From Anoplopoma fimbria (taxonomy: Eukaryota; Chordata; Actinopteri; Perciformes; Anoplopomatidae), in assembly GCF_027596085.1 (NCBI RefSeq), contig NC_072471.1, forward strand, positions 5,575,091 to 5,639,090: a DNA stretch of 64,000 nt, written 5' to 3'. Each line of letters opens with the position of its first letter. Positions within the stretch are counted from its first letter, which is position 1. The notes beneath the pieces were generated by a model that searched no databases, was not told the DNA's origin, and saw nothing but the letters and a program-made list of their open reading frames with translations. Shown one piece after another: positions 24,113-38,400 of this stretch. A program made the position numbers and the translations under genes.

Positions 24113-25784
24113 ACGCATGCACTTATTCCCATCGCTCCTCCCACCTAGGATGACAAGAAAGAGAAGGGGTGAGAGGGAGAAACAGATAAATAATAAATAA
24201 AGCTCTTCAGCATAGCCAGACGCAGACCCCCCTATTGCTCTCCCACCCACTCGTCTTTCCACCCACTTGCCATTATTCTCCAAACTGTTCCTGCAAGCCT
24301 TCCAGCCCCAACATTATGAGTCACGGCTGCTTCTGTGGGAGTCAATATCCCCGTCAATACCCCTGACAGCATCAACAACTGTAAATTAAAGAGGGGGAGA
24401 AAGGAGGCTTTGTATGAGAAGAGGAGCGGGGAAAAAAAGATGCTAGTAGATTATTCAATCAAGGCTGTTTATATATAGTGTGTGGACCCATGCCATACCA
24501 ACATAATGGTTGCAGGTGGTTGTTGCTGAGCTCTGGGGTTACAAACAGTAGCCAGCTTTAATGTTTAAGAAGCCCCAAACTCACTGAGCCCGTCACTTTC
24601 AACAGATTAAATCACTATTTTCCCTCTCCAAAGAAAACTAAAGGATTTAGTCTTCCTTACTGGTTTGAGAAAAATATAAAGTATTGTCAGGAGGCTAAGA
24701 GGATGTGCCTTCTTTCTATTATGAAATGCTACTTTGAATTTATTTCACTAGTTAGGAAGGTACAGTGAAATGAAAAGGACAAATTTAAAGGTTGATAAAA
24801 TGTCACAACATGGAAACTTGTGCATCAAAATGATTCAGCAGTGTAGGAGCTATTTATTTGATATATTTAGTTATTTTATGCATAAGCAATATTGTTTGAT
24901 TTATTAAGATAGCTTTTCTATTGATGGTCATTGGTTTAGTTTAATAATGTTTTTGTTGTTGTTTAGTATACTTACTTTTGGGTTTGGTCATTTATTTTGA
25001 ATTGGGTAACACTGTGGGCACCTGCGGTTACATATAGGAGGAGGCAGGTATAGGACCAGCATGCACCGGGGTGGGCCTATAGTTTTTTATCAGAGCCAGA
25101 GAGTCAGTGACAGGATTACCTTTGCTCTTTTGTTTGTTTGCCTTATTTGTTTTGACCAAATAAATCATCAGCAACACGGAATTCTGTTTGGACATTGACC
25201 TCTTTGCCTGCGTAAACCACAAACCCATGGTGCGTCAGAGGCCCTTTCATTTACGTTTGTTTTTGGATTTTTCGGACAATCGGCCACTACAAGCAGGGTC
25301 ACATGTGTAGTTTCAGCTTCCTAGTCACATTACAGCGTGTGATAGAGAGGGTTATTCCTACGGTGGCAACATGAACACACACCACACACATTGGAGAGAG
25401 GCTCCTTGGTTTAAATCTGTTGATGTGACATATTGTGGTTACACGGTACATGCTTTTCCCAGCTGAGACATCAGATGCGCCTTCATCACAGTTATGACCT
25501 GTACTAAGAAAATCATGTGGGTTTTAGCAGTAAAACTATTCTGCAAATATGTGGCAAGTAATCAGGGACGACTTGCACTTGAAACAAACTACTTTATATA
25601 AAAACATACTTTAGCTTTAAAGCCTCTAGAGGCTGAGACAAAGCAGCCAGGAGGTCAGACGACAGGAGGGCAGAGGACAGGAGGAATGACTGAAACTGAC
25701 TGATGCAGAAAAGCAGAGAATTGATAAGAATAGCTCCTTGTAATGATAAAATCCTAAAGATACCTATCCATACCTGTAGGCCAC

Positions 25785-25915
25785 CGTAGTTCTCCAACAC
25801 ACTTGGAAAAGGAGGGGTGAGCAGAGGGGTATTTGGTTGGTTGCAATCTTCAACGCACCACTAGTTGCCACTAAATCTTGGCAACTAGTGGGACATTAAC
25901 GATGACCGCCGACCT
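25785..25915. repeat. decayed interspersed repeat with a 12-bp hairpin
   Basis: GGGGTGAGCAGAGGGGTATT and GGTTGCAATC are words of a common fish repeat. Inside it CCACTAGTTGCC (25858-25869) pairs perfectly with GGCAACTAGTGG (25880-25891). Confidence 0.55.
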
Positions 25916-26498
25916 CAAAACAATGACCTCAAAACCAGACTGAAGAGGAAGGAAATCGGATACGATTGCATTAGAGCCGGATAGCGGTCGGAACTGGCCC
26001 TACTTTTGCCAGCTGTCTCTTACTTGCTGAGGTAGGGATAAAAGCACAAACTGTCAGGACATTTAGACTTTCGTAGTTACGATAAATGCTTGACCCAGAC
26101 CAACAGAGGAACAAAGTGTCAAAAAGTGATTAAAAGAAAGAAGAAGTGGGTTTGTCACTGCACGACATTTGATTCATTCTTAACATAATAATATGGATTA
26201 AAGCAGCTTTAACTATTTCATTTGTGTTTGTACAAAGCTCCCTTTTTAGCTTCTTCTTGGTTTGAATTATTAACCAAGAATCACAATCTGCTGAATCAGC
26301 TCCTTTCCAAAGTGGCCAAAGTGAAGTCCCTAAATCTCATCTCCTTTCAGTCAATTCAATTAGACCACATGGGCCATCTCCAAATGACCCTCCATTCTTT
26401 GGAAATCATCCAAAGGGCTTTCTGTCCCCCCCCCCCTGTTGGCTATGTGATGCATCATGGATTGGACGAAGGGGGAAATGGCACGCAACCAGGGAGAG

Positions 26499-26507
26499 AT
26501 AATAATA

Positions 26508-26549
<42 letters not shown>
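26499..26549. repeat. (AAT)n microsatellite
   Basis: About 17 AAT units, almost uninterrupted. Confidence 0.95.
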
Positions 26550-26551
<2 letters not shown>

Positions 26552-27674
26552 CAATAAGATGACAGAAATAACAGACGATGGCTCTTTTCTTTCTCTATAT
26601 GATCATTTTTTGTTCTTTTTTTGAGCCCTCATTTGTCATATGGAGACACAGAAGAAATGAGTCTGTGACCCAGTAATTAAAAAAACACTGGGGAAAGACA
26701 AGGATAATGAATTTAGCCTCTTAATGTTTGCCTCTCAACCGTCCCAGCATGAACTTATCTTTTTGTATTTGATTTCAGTATTTGTAAAACAGACAGACAG
26801 CCCTTACAATAATTTAACAGCTTGAAAGCTACAAACAGAAAGCTACCCATTTTTCTAACAAGCCTTGACTTGCTTCTCCCTCTTAAAAAAAATATATGAG
26901 CGCAGTTAAAATAGTGCACCTAACAGAGTACCTCTAGAAGCATTTTTCAACTCCTTCCATTCACTAATTGAAACATTCCTGTGCACTGCTGACCTCCCAC
27001 AAGTCTCCCTTATTATTCCTCCATAATGTCAACACTAGGGAGGGAGTTAGTAGAGACGGCCAATCCCATAGCTTTTAGCAGTGCAGCCCTGTACCCTAAT
27101 TGGCCCAGTGGGTTCTGCTGCTGGATGTAATGAGAGCTGACATTGGGCACCGGTGGGGAAACGTATTTGCGTTTGCATGTCCCAACGGCCTCTCCTTGGG
27201 TTTGTTTCCCCCCCTCCTCTGCGTCCCCAGTGTATTTACAGGATGCCAGAGAGCCCAGGCAGGGCCATGTGTCTGACAGTGAGGGTACATGTGTGCGCAT
27301 TTGAAAAGGGCGAAAGTACCGCCTCATATCAACAGAGGAAATGAAATATAGATGAGGGAGCATGAAAAATGGAAAGACAGAGAAGTTATTAAAAGGATCC
27401 ATTTATTTGAATCCTTCATAGTGCCTTGGGCCATTACCGACTGTAGGACAGGGTGAGTAAAAACAGCAACATGTGCATTCAATAAATATATATGTGTATA
27501 TTCACTGTGACATCATCTTTTATGTTCAAAATGTGTTTAATCATAGTTGTATCGCCATTACGGGACTTTGCAGCACCATTTGTCCCACTGCTGCATTGAA
27601 TAGTAAGCTGTAGCCATCAGGTGAACTGCTATGCTACTGCTAAATGTATTTCAGACATGCACCTGATTAAAGAT

Positions 27675-27897
27675 GAACTGTTGTTTTTTCTACTGTTTTT
27701 TTTTATTGCTTATTTATAATACTTGTTTTATTTTTTTTTATTTTTTATTTTTTTATTTATTTTTTATTTTTTATTTTTTTTTAATCTTGTCTTCTTCTAC
27801 TATGTCTCTTGTGTGCACTTTACGCTACGCTGTTGTAAGTCTGCAAATTTCCCCGCTGCGGGACTAATAAAGGATTATCTTATCTTATCTTATCTTA
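27675..27897 (+). mobile_element. 3' end of a LINE-type retrotransposon with (TTATC)n tail
   Basis: A T-rich stretch, then AAATTTCCCCGCTGCGGGAC, TAATAAAGGAT and (TTATC)n at the end. A small CCCCGC/GCGGG stem, an AATAAA and a short tandem tail are typical of 3' ends of L2/CR1-like fish LINEs. No reverse transcriptase coding remains, so this is a dead 5'-truncated copy. The exact family is not certain. Confidence 0.65.
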
Positions 27898-30800
27898 GAT
27901 GCTTGTTTGCTTGCAGGCTCAAAGGTCTACCATAGAAATGTACCAATTGTTGGTACAAAATACCTGCAAAAGCATTTACATTTTGCTTCAGCTGTACAAA
28001 ATGTTTCCTCAACAAAGGTTGAAAATGACCATGAAATAGTATGAGGGTGATTCATTAGAGAAACAAATGGGTGTTTTCATTGTTCCTTAAATTAACTCTA
28101 AATAATTTAGCAATATTAAAGGATGTCAAAAAAGAATGATAAGTATTTAATGCACTGACAGTGTTTTACAATGCTAAAAACAGAAGTGAGTAACTAGAGA
28201 TGCAAAAGAAAAGTCCATTTAAATTTGAATATCTGCTGCTGGCATTACTGGCAGAGCGAAAGATTGGAAAAACCCGAAATCTTGAATGAGTCTTGCAGTT
28301 TATCACGATGTAAGATGGAGCTAAAGAGAAGTAGAATCACCCACTAAAAGCACCAGTGATGCTGCGGTAAGCAAATAAAAACCAGGCAAAGCCAGACAGT
28401 TGCTGAGTCTTTCATTACAGACTTAAAGGAGGTGATCTGGCCGTCAAAAATAGTGTTTAAAGCTGGTTTATTTTCCAGTCACCACTCATAGCAGAACATG
28501 AGCAGAGACTAGAGGTCCATATGTGTTATGTACCGCATCCGTGACCCGAATTAACCAATAAAACAAAACATAAATAATTGAAATCAATTTGAGATTCACA
28601 ATGTGGAGACATTAATGTCTATTTTAGATTTCAGTGTAACTAAACAAGAGCACCATACCACATTGCATGTTAAATGTAAACATCACACTACACACAAAAC
28701 CTTATATCTAGGTTCATGTGATGTAAATTAGCAGATTCTTGAGCTGAACTGTTTGCTGTGGAAAGGCAATAACACTCATCCGTGTCCAGAGTTGCTATTA
28801 TAAGCTTGAATGGTGCAGAGACGATGTGCATGCAAGAGAGACGGGGCGTTTTTTTTAATCCCACTCAAGTTCTCATTTTCTACTTTCTATGGGTAGGTTG
28901 CTTTAGTGCCAGAAATAGACATAGACATAGACTTGGCAAATGGAGAAAAAGTGAGGCATGTCTGCTCTCAGACTGTTACACTCTACATTATACATGTTCC
29001 TGTTGTCGGGGAAAAAAATTCCTCAAGCTCCTACTTTGAATTATGTGTAAATATGTGTCTCTTAGCTACAGGTCTTTGTGTTTTCTTGACCTCAGTATAG
29101 CACATGTCAGACAATGTTACTATATTCTTGGACTGTCACTGTCAAACTATACAGGCAAGATGTGACTTGGAATCATCCAGGGCAAAATACTGTGCCATCA
29201 GCACTGTGATTGTTAACTGTGCTGACATGATAATGCTAACATGCTGCTATTCAAGAGGTAATGATTACAATGTTACACATCAGCATAGCATCATGGGTTC
29301 AAGGAAAAATATTTGACCTGATGACGGTGCGAGAGGAAATATTTAGCACTCAACACTTCCTCATTCTAACTCGTCTTGGCCAAACATCTTTCTAACGCAA
29401 TGAGTAGACCGGTGCGTTAAACTATGGATGTGAAACTATGGATGTGAAACTATGGACAACCTTCAACACATGGTTAAGGTTGTGAATTCAAACAAAAACA
29501 CCTGTTCAGTTTAAGTCAACTAAACCACTCAGTTAGGTTTGGAAAAAAACATTGTGGTTGGGTTAGGGTTACCTTAACTAAGTAAAACTTAACAAATATA
29601 ACGTAATTGCTGAAAACACATCACTAACTTTAAAATAATTCAACAAAACTTAGGGTTGAAAGTCCTGTTTTTTTGCCCACATCCATTCAATTGCTTATAT
29701 ATATTTCAGTCCGGACCAAAGAGGTGGACCTACTGACCGACTGAGATGCGAGCATCCCTAAGAATGATATTTATAGCATGCAGTTGAAGTTAAATGAATC
29801 CCTCCAAAGTTAATAATGTTGCACGAGTTAATCTGCACCTTTCACCACACTGTCAAACTGCTTACTGTCAGTTGCTCTTGTCTAATCCTTGGTTCAAAGA
29901 AAAACGCACTTTCATTTTTAAAAGGTGGAACTGTCCATTTACATGTAATGCAGAACGTGTTGCATGCAGCAGCTCTACAAACACACTCATTCAATACATC
30001 TCTATCACCCTTAATATGCTCCATCCATCCTCTTTGCTATCTCATCACATCAGATAGACAAATGCCTTGATCATGAAAACAACTGTGTGCAGCTGAACGG
30101 TGCAGCGGTAAACAGCGTGATGGGAAACAGATGTGTAGCTTCTGCTGACACAAATTAATGGCCCAGAAAAACAGAGGCCATACTGTGGCCAGCTGAGGGT
30201 TTCACTGATGCTATTCCACAGGAGCAGAAATATTTATAACTACTGAACAAATAATGTGTGCAGCAACATTCCTGTACATTCACACAAGGGTAAAGAACAG
30301 GAATAGGACAAGGCCTAAAAAAAACTAAAATAGCCATAAAACAAGATATGTACATATTATGAGAGAAGTCAAATGTTTAGGCACATCTTCTTTACATTTG
30401 TCTTCTGTTTGGTTCTAATATCGGGCTATAAAACAAGACTTATTGCCTGAAAATGAGCAGAAACGTGACAATGTGGCGCTCCAACATCACATGAAAGGAA
30501 ACCACACAGCTGAGATCATTTTTTCGTTTTCCTTCTTTTATTGTATAGCAGTGTTCGCCTTTCATATGAAAATGTTTGATTTCATTAGTTTGTTTAGTGT
30601 TTATCCTTCACAGTTTAAGTCAGGTTACACATACAGTTGGTTGAGTCCATTTCTAGGTGCAGTTCTGATTTATTTTTAACATGTTCAGGCGGGATTGTTC
30701 ACGTCAGATGACATGAACGAGCAGAGGAGGTGAAAGTCAGGGTGGCGCAAACAGCAATGCCTTCAAGAAGATTTTTTTTTTTTTTATGTAACAAATTCAG

Positions 30801-33800
30801 GCAATCAAGGCAAATAAAGCACATTTACACCTGTTGATAAAAAATAACCAAGCTTGGCATAACATCAAATATTTAAATATGTAGGAAAGTTGAGCCCTCT
30901 GGAACGGTATTAATAAAAAATGAGTCAAACAGTCTTTACAAATGAGTATTCGTATTTGTTTTAACCTAATTTACTACATGAAAAACAAATACAAAAGTGT
31001 GTCAATTATCTACCAGAGAATCATCGAACAGTGTAACATAAAATCTAATTAAATCTTTTACTTTATATTTGAGGTTTAATTCCTTTTTTTAAAAGATATG
31101 CGTAGAATTTGATAGTTCATGACTTTGGCGCCCCCTGTGGTAGGATTAAAAAGTACAGTAATGCATGCCACTATAACTCTTCCTCTCCCTCCAGACTGGG
31201 ATGAATCGGCTGAAGGCAACACATAGACTGCACCAATATTCACCAAAATTGTTACGGACAATAATTAAGTTATTTGAAAGATGATATAATCGCATAAAAA
31301 AATTCCCTCATGTAGTAGCTTTAACTCGTTTTTTTTCTGCCTAAACATTCAGTAGTTTTCTCAGATTCAAACAAATACCAAAATGTATTTGCATTTACTA
31401 TTTGACCCACTTCATATTAAGGTTGCCATTTGTGACACGGCATGTCCTCACACATGAAGACGAGACAGAAGATCTGTGATCACATCTCCACATGCGAGAC
31501 CCTCTGCTGTGTTAAACCTGCATTAAGACATCAGCATGAACTCGCTGTTTTCCCACCAAACAGTCGAAGACATTATCATGAGGTTAAAGAAGAACACAGA
31601 ATTAATTGTTTGACAAGAACACAGTGGCAGGTTTCATAACTCATGTTTGTCTCGCTTAAGGACACTGTAGCCGATAACATGGCCGCTAGGGGGATCAAAC
31701 ATGTGACCCTTCCACGACCAGACTCATGACACCAAATTAGTCACCCTTCAGGCACATAAATGTGTCTAGGAAGTGTACAAGCCATGCTCTATTTCCTTCA
31801 GTCCTGTTCCACAATTTTGTTTCCTCACTGACTTCATGATAATGCTTGCAGCTTTAAAGAAAGTTTGAAATTATGATTTTCATATCTGCTATGCTAAACG
31901 TGAAGGAACAGCAAGGAAACAGGGGGAAACAGCTAGAGTTGTGCTTATATGTTCTAGATTAACAAATATCTTACTTATTAATTATTAATAATTACTTATC
32001 ATTAAGGAGTGATCAAGGCTCCCAGTGAAATCAGTGAATCTATGCTGATTTCTTCCCAGGGAGCCTACATGAAAACAATTTATATATTTATTCTTTATTT
32101 ATTTATATAAATATTTTTATAGTTCAGTAAATTTCCGCGGTCATCTCGCTTTAATGTCAATTCCGAGTTAAACTCACGGATGATAACTAGTGTGCACTGG
32201 AAGTGTTGGTAGGCTAGCTGTTTCCCCGTTTCCAGTCTTTATGCTAAGCTAAGATATGCTAAGCTAATTGGCTGAAGCTGCATACTTACCATTCAGACAG
32301 AGTTTATCAATCTTCTCATCTCAACTAATGTCGCACAATCTCCATTCATTTTCTGAAATTTGATTCTGAGAAATATATGAAAAAACACAAGCATGACTAA
32401 GCAGCTGCAGAGCACATGTTGGCGTGTTCAACCATTTGATATGACTCCTGTGATTGGAATGTATAAAAAACACCATTCATGATATGCTGCCCTCGTTGGT
32501 GATCAGATTGCTCTTACGTGTTCTTCCAAGCTAAATCATTAAGAGAAACTGTTAAAAACGTATGATGGTCACTTCAGTGTTTTAAATAATCAATGCACAG
32601 GCTGCACAGATATGCAAGCTGTGCAGGTTGTACCAGGAAGAGCACAGCATCAAAGATTCAGATGGTTTATGTTGGCAACAACTGCAGTTTATTTGGAGCA
32701 GAAGTAGCTTTTGAAAAAGCATACTTTAAAAGAACGCTCGGAGATCTAAAAACGAATGGCCGATGAACTAACAGGCCAAAATGTACATGACAGATTCATC
32801 TCCCTTTTGATAAGACATCAGCTTCTGTTATCACTCAGATAGGATGGTATGAGGGGCCACGAATCAGAACATAATGGAAATAGATACAAAAAAAAATAAT
32901 CTGTGTACCAGAAGCACATACACATTTAAAAAATCCTCATGCTTAATCAAAATTCACACTATGTCACATCTCACTCATTCACAATACTGTGGAAGGAGAG
33001 AAAATAATAAAAGGTGCAAGTAAGAAACAACACAATAGGTAAAAACGAATAGGTTCCAGTGTCCTAGAGCCACATGAGGATTAGAAAGGTCTAGCTTTTG
33101 TTCCTCTTCATTAACTCGGTCCAGGAGTATGTAGCTCTCTTTAAGTGCATTTCACACGTCAGGGCTCACTGTCATTCACACTTAACGACTGATCCGCAGA
33201 CCCAAGATGCATGGTCAGCATTAGAAATATCCCTCGTTTGAATGATCCTTTTTTTTGCCTTAATACGTCTCAAAAGGCACCTGGACCTTATTCAGTTTGA
33301 CAGACAATGAGTAAAATAAAGCATAAAGCACTAAACTATCCACATGTTTTGTACCTTGAGTCCAAGGAGTTTTTTGTCAAGGATTAAGGTACACTCCATG
33401 CACTTTCCATGCAGAGTCATCCTTTGTTGCGGTATCGACAATATGGCACGGTCACATTTAATCACTCTTAAATAACATGTTCAAAAAAAGTGACTTGCAA
33501 GGCCTGCAAGTATATAAAAAAACCCAACAACTGTCGTGTGTGTTGTGTTGGCTTCTACATGAGCAAGTTGTTTTTTCCCTTGTGCACAAAAAAGTCAACA
33601 AAACAAATCAGAATTATAAAAGAAGCACTGGACAGAGGCTCAGTTTTTTGCTGTGCTTAGATGCATGATGATATGATAATAACATCGCAAATAAATCAAA
33701 TTTTTACCCTTTAAAGGAGTCCAGTGTCTTAAAAAAAAGAAGAAAAAAAGTCAACCATTAAAACTTTGTGCCTCCAGTCTTTTTCTGACAATACGTCTCT

Positions 33801-34487
33801 TTATATCAGTGCCTTGCCATTTGAGAGCACTAGGACCGTGCTAGAGTGGCTATCAAAGAGACCACTCTTCCCTTGGCTTGGCACTTAGCAAGTTCAGCAC
33901 AGATACCAAGAGATGACGTAGTAACTGCCATCTCTAAGGAGCCTTCTTAGGAGTGAATCGTACCGAATAGTCTGTAATGATGTCCGCTTAGAAGTGAGGT
34001 ACCCATGTGTGAGGCTTGTTTGTAATGAATGTTCATTTCTGATTACATATGTTGATAAAGCGCTCTGCCTTCTGCTGATGCACCTAGAAAAAGAATCCAC
34101 ATTAATCCTGAATATCACATTTGGCCATCAAAAACAATATGTGGACACCAGGGGTGTATTTATCTTTCCGTTTTCAGTGAAGGGTTAAAATGCAACTTGG
34201 ATAAACATTCTGGGGTACGTAGAACGTAAGACTCCGTTTCTAATGGCCCCTGCTTTGAACTAAAGCCCTGTTTGGCACCAGAGAATGCCAATCAAGTGCT
34301 CGGTTGAAGAAAAGCAGAGAGAAAAATCCTTTCATACACAAACGAGCCAGCTTTCGCTCCTCTCCCCAACCCCCTACCATTCCTTTTTCTTTTCTTCCAT
34401 TAAATTTCAGTCCTATTCAAGCTACTAGGTACCAGGATACCATTATCTCTCCCTTGTTCCTCGTATTTCGCCAGTCTTTCAGAGTCT
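27898..34487. other. non-coding stretch downstream of st8sia1
   Basis: No gene seen. It holds a 15-bp tandem (GTGAAACTATGGAT) near 29421-29456 and the decayed repeat at 31905-32335. The part nearest 34487 may belong to the st8sia1 3' flank. Confidence 0.55.
31905..32335. repeat. decayed copy of the GCTAA-rich inverted-repeat element
   Basis: The left part has GGAAACAGGGGGAAACAGCT and the right part has TTTCCAGTCTTTATGCTAAG, the two ends of the element found in fuller form at 49155-49655. A fragment of the right end also occurs at 3175-3260. The hairpin at 32017-32065 lies inside it. Confidence 0.55.
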
Positions 34488-34493
34488 TTTATT
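34488..34493 (-). terminator. st8sia1: candidate poly(A) signal of st8sia1
   Basis: AATAAA on the minus strand, about 440 bp past the st8sia1 stop codon. It is the closest canonical hexamer I noticed downstream. The cleavage site cannot be seen from sequence alone. Confidence 0.35.
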
Positions 34494-34934
34494 ATTCCCC
34501 TTGGTCCTTTGAAAAAGACCCAGAGGGGGGTTTGGGCCAGCTGCCCCATATGTCAGTCAGATACAGCAGTCAGCATAAAAAAAAACCCAGCTGAGGCCTA
34601 CAACAAACACCCACGCACACACCCAATTTTAGAAATGAGGGGAAGAGACATGGCAATATTTGGGAGTGTGTGTGTGTGTGTATTTGGCTGCATGTGTGCC
34701 TATCCTGTCCCAGATGCTGCTGGTCTGGGAGGAGGACATTCTTATGATAATTAGGGATTAGCTGGTGGGTTTGGACACAGATGCATTGCCGAGGTTCCTC
34801 AGAGGAAATATGCGCACCCCATTTGTTTGTCATGACGACAACATCCTGACGTTTCACAATCCAAATGTCTTCATCTGCTTCCTGTCGCCCACTTAGCTTC
34901 AACTGGCCGCTCTCGCTTCACTCACCAGGAAGCT

Positions 34935-35415
34935 CTAACTCCCTCCTTCCCGAGGGTGGCAGCGTCCCACTCTCATGCGCAACGTGCCGCTTTTGTGCAG
35001 TTGCCAGAGCTGGACAAACTCCTCGGGCATGGCGTGGTACCACTTATAGGGCAGGATGTTGTCGTAGTAATGGTGGCTGACCGGCTGCTCGTCCAGGTCG
35101 ACGGAAAAAGGCCAGAAGCCGTAGGCCGTCACTTCCTCGCACAGCCCCAAGGCCAGGCTGACCAGGAAGAGACCCGTGGAGAGGCGCTTGGCGTGCACGC
35201 TGCGGGCCTTCCAGAATTTGCCCACCGTGCGCAGGAATTCGGGGTTGGCAAAGAGCATGGTGAGGTTGGAGGAGGTGTCCGCCAGGGCGTAGTAGGCCCG
35301 CAGCGATGGGTCAGTGCCGGTCCTCATGGAGAACGCTGGCATGTAGATGTAGCTGGAGCCGTAAACCTTCATGCTGTCCACAAACACTTTCCTTGACCAA
35401 AGAAGGTTCTGAAAT
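34935..35415 (-). CDS. st8sia1: st8sia1 coding exon 5 (S, III and VS motifs), terminal
   Basis: Acceptor CTCACAG. It encodes [16 protein letters not shown] through the S-motif, HHYYDN, HAMPEEF and a short C-terminal tail [10 protein letters not shown], then TAG. The conserved late cysteine (C328) is present. GC content is clearly higher than in the flanking DNA. Confidence 0.97.
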
Positions 35416-38400
35416 CTGTGAGTCAGAGTGATAGTGAGAAAGAGTGGAAGTTATTCTAAATGGGAATTGTCTCATGACCTGATGAAAGAGCTGCAGAGCT
35501 CTCTGCTCCCTTTCCTGCGGTTTAAAGAGGAAATACATTTCCTGTTTTGTCAAATGCAATGCTACACAAACACAATGGATCTTTGGGTGCACTGTTCTAC
35601 AGCTTAGAGTGAAGAGTCAGAGAGGGAATTCTTATTTCATTTCCCTCTTTAAATCCTATTCATGTGTATATTTTTATATTGTGTTTCTTTCATATCTTAA
35701 TGCCTGTTCATGTCACATGTAAAGCACTTTGAATTGTCTTGTTGTTGAAATATGCTCGCCTTGGATAATGCATATTTCAATTTCCATTCATTCCTTCCTA
35801 TTTGTAAACTCGGCATATAACGTCTGAATTATTGTTTCTTAAAAATTGATGATTCTCTGTACATCTCCTTACATCACCACACTGATACCACAACATAACC
35901 CATCGGCTATGTATGCTGGGACGCTCAAACCTACACTTACATTTCCTCTCTTCTGAAAGTGATCAATACATCTGTACAAGTGATGTATATTTTATTGATT
36001 CTGACTGATCACCTTTTCTGTATGATGCTGGGGTTGGCTGTAACAAGGTGAGTTCTGGTCCCCACATCCTCCACATATTCCTTTGACATTGGTGGAAGGT
36101 TGCACCTAAATGAACAAAAGACACAGGTCGCACATTATTAAACATTTCGCACCCACTAGGTTACTGAAAATTGTTCGTTGCTCAAGCACTTACAGAATAA
36201 ACAACTGAACCGATTTATTTAAGTCATTCGTTTCTGATTAGATTTGATTATGATAGTGAGCAGAGAGGCATGTCGAGTTATGTGTGTGTGTTTGAAATGG
36301 AAACAACATGTCAAAGACAATTAATTACTAATGAGGAGGCTAAAAGACAACAAAGCTGGCAGAGTGGTTGCCATATTTTAAATCTTAAATAACTGGAGTG
36401 ACAATGTGATGTGTAGTTATATTGAAATGTTTTGCATATAACAAATGTCACTCACTTTCACTCTCAGCGTCAGCAATAATGCAAATTTAAACAAACAATG
36501 ACAGTACCGTACTAAATTACACTGAGTGTTTGCCACATAAAGTGTTTAGTCGAATAAATGAAAATAATCATGGAATAATTCCCTCCTACTGGCCACATAT
36601 GTGATTAATCACATCAGAGCTGTTTATAAATAGCAGATGGAGGAAATAAAGGACAGCTAGAAAGGATCATTTGCGTCTGTGTATGCTGATACCACTGTGA
36701 CCTTGCTACAGTGTTCCCTCCCACAGGGTTTATCAGCCCTGCTTTGCTTCCAAACGTTTGATAAGCGCTGGCTTAAAGTTGAGCTTCACCTATCTCAGTA
36801 ACCGTTCTGCTATCTGTCGGGTCAGCCCCTGATGCTGACGTGCTATTTTCTTTTCGAGTTTCATTTGTCTGACTCTGGCCATTTTCAGTCACCTAAATCA
36901 GGTCGTATGAACCACTACTGCTGATTATTATTATTGAGTTGATGGGGCCTAAAATTGCTATATCACAGGGCAGAAATGTTGAGGTTTTGTCAATGGAAGA
37001 AGACGCCAATTAACAATAATGCACAGTTTAAGAAGTCAATCAACACACTTTGAAGGGCATGCGGCATGAAAAGAGTGCAAGTTGTTGAAGAAAGAAATGT
37101 TGTCTTAAAAACTGCATTTGTATGTTCTGCTTGCTCCAAAGCAAATGTGATCCGTCCATGTCCTGTTAAATCTTTTTCAGTGTAAACCCATGAGGCCGTT
37201 TATCAATCGAATCATTTTCCTGGTACTCTGTTTGAGTGGAAATTCCAACATCACTCATTTTTTTTTTTTCTTACCCTCAAGGCCGACAATAGCTCTCTCT
37301 TCAACTCGTTCTGCTTCAACTCTCTGGAGTAGTTGTCGTGCTCAGGGAAGATTACAGCTCATTCAGAGGTTGTTTTTTCCCCTCAATCAAAACCGATACA
37401 AATGCAGCTCTTTGATTACTTGTTTCAAACAGGAAAAAGCACCTTTATGTCATATTGAAACTATGTAAATGATTCTACTTGTGTGATTGCAACAACTTGG
37501 CTGACACCTCACTTTAAAAAATAAAACCTAGCATTGAGTTTGCGTTATGGAGTGCTCTCCTTAAACTTTGACCCACCATAGGGTTTTTATTTTGCTTTAT
37601 GCCTCTTCTCCTCTTCCTCCCTCGTCTTAGTCTGTTCCATTTTTCTGTCTCTGTCTCTGTCTCTTCCTCTTCCTCTTGGCTGTGGACACCAGCTCTCATT
37701 ATCACTGATGGCGTGTGGCTACTCTCTTAGGCACGGAACGATTCACATTTGATGGAGCAGTGAAGCAGTCACATACAATGCATGCGCGGGCACTCACAGC
37801 CCCACAGAGTCCCTTTTTTTCTCACCGCAGGACGAAATCGGCCCGGTCAATGTCCTGTCCACATTTGCTGTTACGAAGAATGCCACCGTTGCCCACCACC
37901 GCACACTTCTTCAGGGGCAGCTGCAGAGGGTTTTCCTGGTCAGAGGGAGACAAAAGCACCTAGACATGAACACACAAAGCCACTTTCACAAATATTAATT
38001 TCCTCTCAACCCAGCACCCCAAAATTGACACAGCTGCATGAGTCACCCTGTGTTCAGCAGAGCACAGGACCTTGGCCTCCTGCTTATTTCCCTTCACAGC
38101 CTCCCGTGCTGATGGACAAAGCAGCAGGGACATATGAAGTGAGGAAGAGGACAAAACCAAGTCGAGGTCATACAGCTTATGACTCAGATTTCATTCATAA
38201 AGTCTTAATTGTATGGTGAAATAATTTAATGAACTGCAAAGTTAAAAAAAAATGTTTTTGTTTATCTTCTCATGCCTGTAAACATCAAAATGAACTGGAT
38301 GTGGAAAAGGGACAACTCAATAAATGTGAACTTTGAGCTTAAAGGTTCCCGAAAGCATTTCTCACAGAAAACACATCTCTCAGATGGAAACCATCAAACA

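Larger units (their letters stand above)
19216..27674. other. non-coding stretch between the orphan ORF and st8sia1
   Basis: Apart from the listed repeats I see no exon. Some low-repeat segments (for example 22255-22430 and 27010-27200) have balanced composition and AT-rich homeodomain-like words and could be conserved enhancers, but that needs alignment. Confidence 0.55.

Noticed and set aside
31120..31140. Additional CTCF site at GGCGCCCCCTGTGG
   Set aside because: The spacing in the core is off by one, so it does not fit the consensus as the three reported sites do.
34956..35396. 146-codon plus-strand ORF
   Set aside because: Exactly antisense to the last exon of st8sia1, whose identity is certain.
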